Shown here: positions 61,776 through 64,000 of the stretch, piece after piece
Numbering within the stretch: the first letter of the stretch is position 1
Layout of the letters: each line of letters starts with the position of its first letter
Assembly (NCBI GenBank): GCA_024234265.1
Contig: JACKOM010000005.1
Coordinates: forward strand, 153,840 to 217,839
Length of the DNA stretch: 64,000 nt
Direction: 5' to 3'
Source of the DNA: Oceanospirillaceae bacterium
GTDB lineage: Bacteria; Pseudomonadota; Gammaproteobacteria; Pseudomonadales; Oceanobacteraceae
Position numbers and translations under genes: made by a program
The notes under the pieces: model-generated
Database searches by the model: none
What the model saw: the letters and a program-made list of their open reading frames with translations, nothing else
Told to the model about the DNA's origin: nothing

Positions 61776-62519
61776 ATGCACCCTTTTTACGACCAGCTTT
61801 CGTTTGTCATTGGCCACCGCGGAGCCTGCGGTCACGCACCGGAAAATACCCTGGCATCATTCCGCCTCGCCAAACAACTTGGGGCGAAATGGATTGAAAC
61901 CGATGTTTGCATCAGTGCCGACGGTGTACCTTATATTTTTCATGACGACAGACTCGAACGCTGCACCAATGGCAAAGGCCTGATCGCCAGAACCCACAGC
62001 AGCGAACTGGATAAACTCGACGCGGGCCTTTGGTATGGCGAAGCATTCAGGGGCGAAGCCATTCCCAGGCTTGATACCTTTCTGCCTGCCCTCCAGCAAC
62101 TTGGCCTGAATTTAAACCTGGAAATCAAATCCCCCCTTGGCCTTGAAGCCCAAACCACCGAGGCCATAGCTCCCATCATCAGAAGATTATGGAACCCGCA
62201 AACCCCTTTAATTTTGTCGAGCTTCACGCCGCACGCACTGATCAGCGCACGCAAGCTTCTGCCTGAATATCCCCGCGGCCTGAATCTGGATTGCATTCCA
62301 AGCGACTGGCAAGCACGCATGGCGGAATGCGGTGCAGAAAGCATCCACTTTTATGATCCGTTTGCTGAGCAAAACAGCATCACCGCGGTAAAAAACGCAG
62401 GTTACAAAGTACTGTGTTTCACCATTAATAACCCACAACGCGCAGCAGAACTTAAAAACATGGGTGTTGATGCGGTATTTACTGATGTTCCCGATGCATT
62501 ACTGAAACAAAATCCCTGA
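61776..62519 (+). CDS. ugpQ: Glycerophosphodiester phosphodiesterase
   Basis: 247 aa. FVIGHRGACGHAPENTLASF at the start holds the catalytic His and Arg; WIETDVCISADGVPYIFHDD has the Glu, Asp and second catalytic His; NLEIKSP gives a further Glu ligand. No signal peptide, so it is the cytoplasmic UgpQ type that splits glycerophosphodiesters into glycerol 3-phosphate and alcohol. CGGAG lies 6 nt upstream of ATG 61776; the longer frame back to 61461 overlaps nfuA and is rejected. Confidence 0.94.
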   Translation: MHPFYDQLSFVIGHRGACGHAPENTLASFRLAKQLGAKWIETDVCISADGVPYIFHDDRLERCTNGKGLIARTHSSELDKLDAGLWYGEAFRGEAIPRLDTFLPALQQLGLNLNLEIKSPLGLEAQTTEAIAPIIRRLWNPQTPLILSSFTPHALISARKLLPEYPRGLNLDCIPSDWQARMAECGAESIHFYDPFAEQNSITAVKNAGYKVLCFTINNPQRAAELKNMGVDAVFTDVPDALLKQNP

Positions 62520-62524
62520 CTGCA

Positions 62525-62543
62525 ATATCGCTTTTAGCGATAT
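62525..62543. promoter_or_regulatory. 19-bp perfect palindrome upstream of cysI
   Basis: ATATCGCT (62525-62532), TTT, AGCGATAT (62536-62543). It lies just after ugpQ and 103 bp before cysI. It may be an operator or a weak terminator; no strong T run follows. Further on, ATAAGGGAAT at 62571-62580 resembles a CysB half-site. Confidence 0.4.
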
Positions 62544-62645
62544 GTATATTTAAAAATAACCGTTTTATGAATAAGGGAATTTTGCTATCGTGCCGCCACT
62601 TTTGATATCCGCCCCTGCCGGGGCAGATCAACAACAGGCCGACAC

Positions 62646-64000
62646 ATGTACAAATACGACGAGTACGATCAACGCATCTTAAACGACCGCGTTAACCAGT
62701 TCCGCGACCAGACTGAGCGCTTTCTGTCTGGCGAACTCACCAATGAACAATTTTTACCCCTGCGCCTGCAGAATGGTCTGTACGTACAACGTTACGCCCC
62801 CATGCTGCGGGTTGCCGTGCCCTACGGCCTGTTAAACAGCGCCCAGGTACGCAAGCTGGCCCATATCGCACGCACCTATGATAAGGGTTACGCCCACGTC
62901 AGCACCCGTCAGAACGTACAATTCAACTGGCCTGAACTGGCACGCGTGCCAGACATTCTTGCCGAATTAGCACAGGTGCAAATGCATGCCGTGCAAACCA
63001 GTGGTAACTGCATCCGCAATACCACAACTGACCAATTCGCAGGTGTTGTTGATGGTGAAGTCGTTGATCCGCGTCCTTACTGCGAAATCATCCGTCAGTG
63101 GTCTACCTTCCACCCTGAATTTGCGTTTTTACCACGTAAATTCAAAATTGCCGTTAACGCACACGACACCGATGACCGCGCCGCCATTCTGGTGCACGAC
63201 ATCGGCCTGCAAATCGTGAAAAACGAGGCCGGCGAAATCGGCTTTAAAGTTTATGTGGGCGGAGGCCTGGGCCGCACCCCAATTATCGGCGAACTGGTTA
63301 ACCCCTTCCTGCCAGAAAAACATCTGCTGACCTACCTGGATGCAGTGTTGCGCGTTTATAACCTCAATGGTCGTCGCGATAACAAATACAAAGCCCGTAT
63401 TAAAATTCTGGTAAAAGCCATGGGCGTTGAAGATTTCGCAGCAAAAGTTGCAGAAGAATGGCAGCACCTCAAAGATGGCCCTGCCACCCTGACATCAGCC
63501 GAAATTGAGCGCGTGAAATCCCACTTCACCAGTCCTGCTTATGAAACCTTAAGCAACAATCCGGCAGAACTGAGCCAAAACATTGCTGACAGCAAAGCCT
63601 TCAGCAACTGGTATGGCCGCAACGTAAGCAAGCACAAGATTGCCGGCTATGCGATTGTTACCCTGACCACCAAACAAACCGGTAACGCACCCGGTGACGT
63701 TACCGACAAACAACTCGACATCGTTGCCGACCTTGCCGACAAATACAGCTTTGGCGAAGTGCGTAACACCCACGACCAGAACATTGTGCTGGCGGATGTA
63801 AAACAGAGCGAACTGTTCAACCTGTGGCAGGAAGCAAAAGCCGCCGGTTTCGCAACTCCAAACCTCGGCCTGCTCACGGATATGATCTGCTGCCCGGGCG
63901 GGGACTTCTGCTCCCTGGCCAACGCCAAATCCATCCCTGTTTCACAGGCTATTCAGGAACGTTTTGACGACCTCGACTACCTGTATGACTTAGGCGAACT
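62646..64000 (+). CDS. cysI: Sulfite reductase hemoprotein (nitrite/sulfite reductase family), 3' end cut off
   Basis: 451 codons are open to the window edge. The N-terminal ferritin-like repeat with LRLQNGLYVQRYAPMLRVAVPYGL (quoted in part: LYVQRYAPMLRVAVPYG), ARTYDKGYAHVSTRQNVQFNW and QTSGNCIRNTTTD (sirohaem and substrate Arg) is typical of the NAD(P)H or ferredoxin-dependent sulfite reductase seen in pseudomonads. TDMICCPGGDFCSLA lies near the end; the downstream Cys pair for the 4Fe-4S/sirohaem centre would follow beyond the edge. It reduces sulfite to sulfide, acting after CysH. Start ATG 62646 gives the usual MYKYDEYD N-terminus, as in pseudomonad homologues. Confidence 0.92.
   Translation, partial: MYKYDEYDQRILNDRVNQFRDQTERFLSGELTNEQFLPLRLQNGLYVQRYAPMLRVAVPYGLLNSAQVRKLAHIARTYDKGYAHVSTRQNVQFNWPELARVPDILAELAQVQMHAVQTSGNCIRNTTTDQFAGVVDGEVVDPRPYCEIIRQWSTFHPEFAFLPRKFKIAVNAHDTDDRAAILVHDIGLQIVKNEAGEIGFKVYVGGGLGRTPIIGELVNPFLPEKHLLTYLDAVLRVYNLNGRRDNKYKARIKILVKAMGVEDFAAKVAEEWQHLKDGPATLTSAEIERVKSHFTSPAYETLSNNPAELSQNIADSKAFSNWYGRNVSKHKIAGYAIVTLTTKQTGNAPGDVTDKQLDIVADLADKYSFGEVRNTHDQNIVLADVKQSELFNLWQEAKAAGFATPNLGLLTDMICCPGGDFCSLANAKSIPVSQAIQERFDDLDYLYDLGE

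Overview
The window is a contiguous piece of a gammaproteobacterial chromosome. The gene content (TtpC-type Ton system, PhaB, a complete E-to-M type II secretion block, EtfBA plus ETF-quinone oxidoreductase, ThrH, CysB, NfuA, RapA, PpsR), the intermediate GC content and the abundance of short perfect intrinsic terminators suggest a Cellvibrio-like or other Pseudomonas-related polysaccharide degrader. This assignment is inferred from gene families, not from a marker gene. There are no rRNA or tRNA genes, insertion sequences or CRISPR arrays. Nearly all of the window is ordinary chromosomal backbone, with some accessory features.

Layout. 1-8.7 kb: a cut-off class V aminotransferase, then a divergent seven-gene Ton operon (M16C peptidase, DUF3450, TtpC-like protein, ExbB, ExbD, TonB, TPR protein) headed by a Fur-like box. 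8.7-15.3 kb: xthA, a DUF350 membrane protein, an EamA transporter, thiI, phaB, a 174-bp imperfect palindrome and a lone tyrosine recombinase. 15.4-19.5 kb: an RND efflux pump and its adaptor. 19.6-25.8 kb: a metal-resistance module, with a 13-bp-arm operator palindrome, two small exported proteins, CzcB, CzcA and then a protein whose CheW domain is split by a zinc-binding CZB domain. 25.8-34.8 kb: gor and the type II secretion operon gspE-F-G-H-I-J-K-L-M, which has no gspC, gspD or gspN. 34.9-38.7 kb: etfB-etfA divergent from the ETF-quinone oxidoreductase gene. Their shared control region carries three helically phased AAAC-N4-GTTT sites that look like PsrA operators.

38.7-47.9 kb: a parS-like 16-mer, DUF1285 and a radical SAM protein (coupled by TAATG), rapA, rraA, an alpha/beta hydrolase, and the divergent ppsA/ppsR pair (enzyme and its kinase/phosphorylase regulator). 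47.8-53.1 kb: a five-gene minus-strand operon with a stand-alone C39 peptidase, two outer-membrane barrel proteins, a DUF4124-like lipoprotein and a hydrolase. It resembles machinery for fibre or amyloid export, but no fibre subunit is visible. 53.3-64 kb: pabB, thrH, cysH, cysB, a universal stress protein, a 59-aa helix-turn-helix protein, DAHP synthase, purEK, nfuA with an IscR-like 25-bp palindrome, ugpQ and the start of the sulfite reductase gene cysI.

Main themes: metal handling (Ton import, Czc export, zinc sensing, Fe-S carrier NfuA), envelope secretion (type II secretion, C39/barrel operon), lipid-derived electron flow (Etf system, PhaB) and sulfur assimilation (cysH, cysB, cysI, thiI). 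The best candidates for something undescribed are the C39/barrel operon, the split CheW-CZB protein beside the czc genes, the phased operator array at etf, and the long palindrome next to the orphan recombinase.
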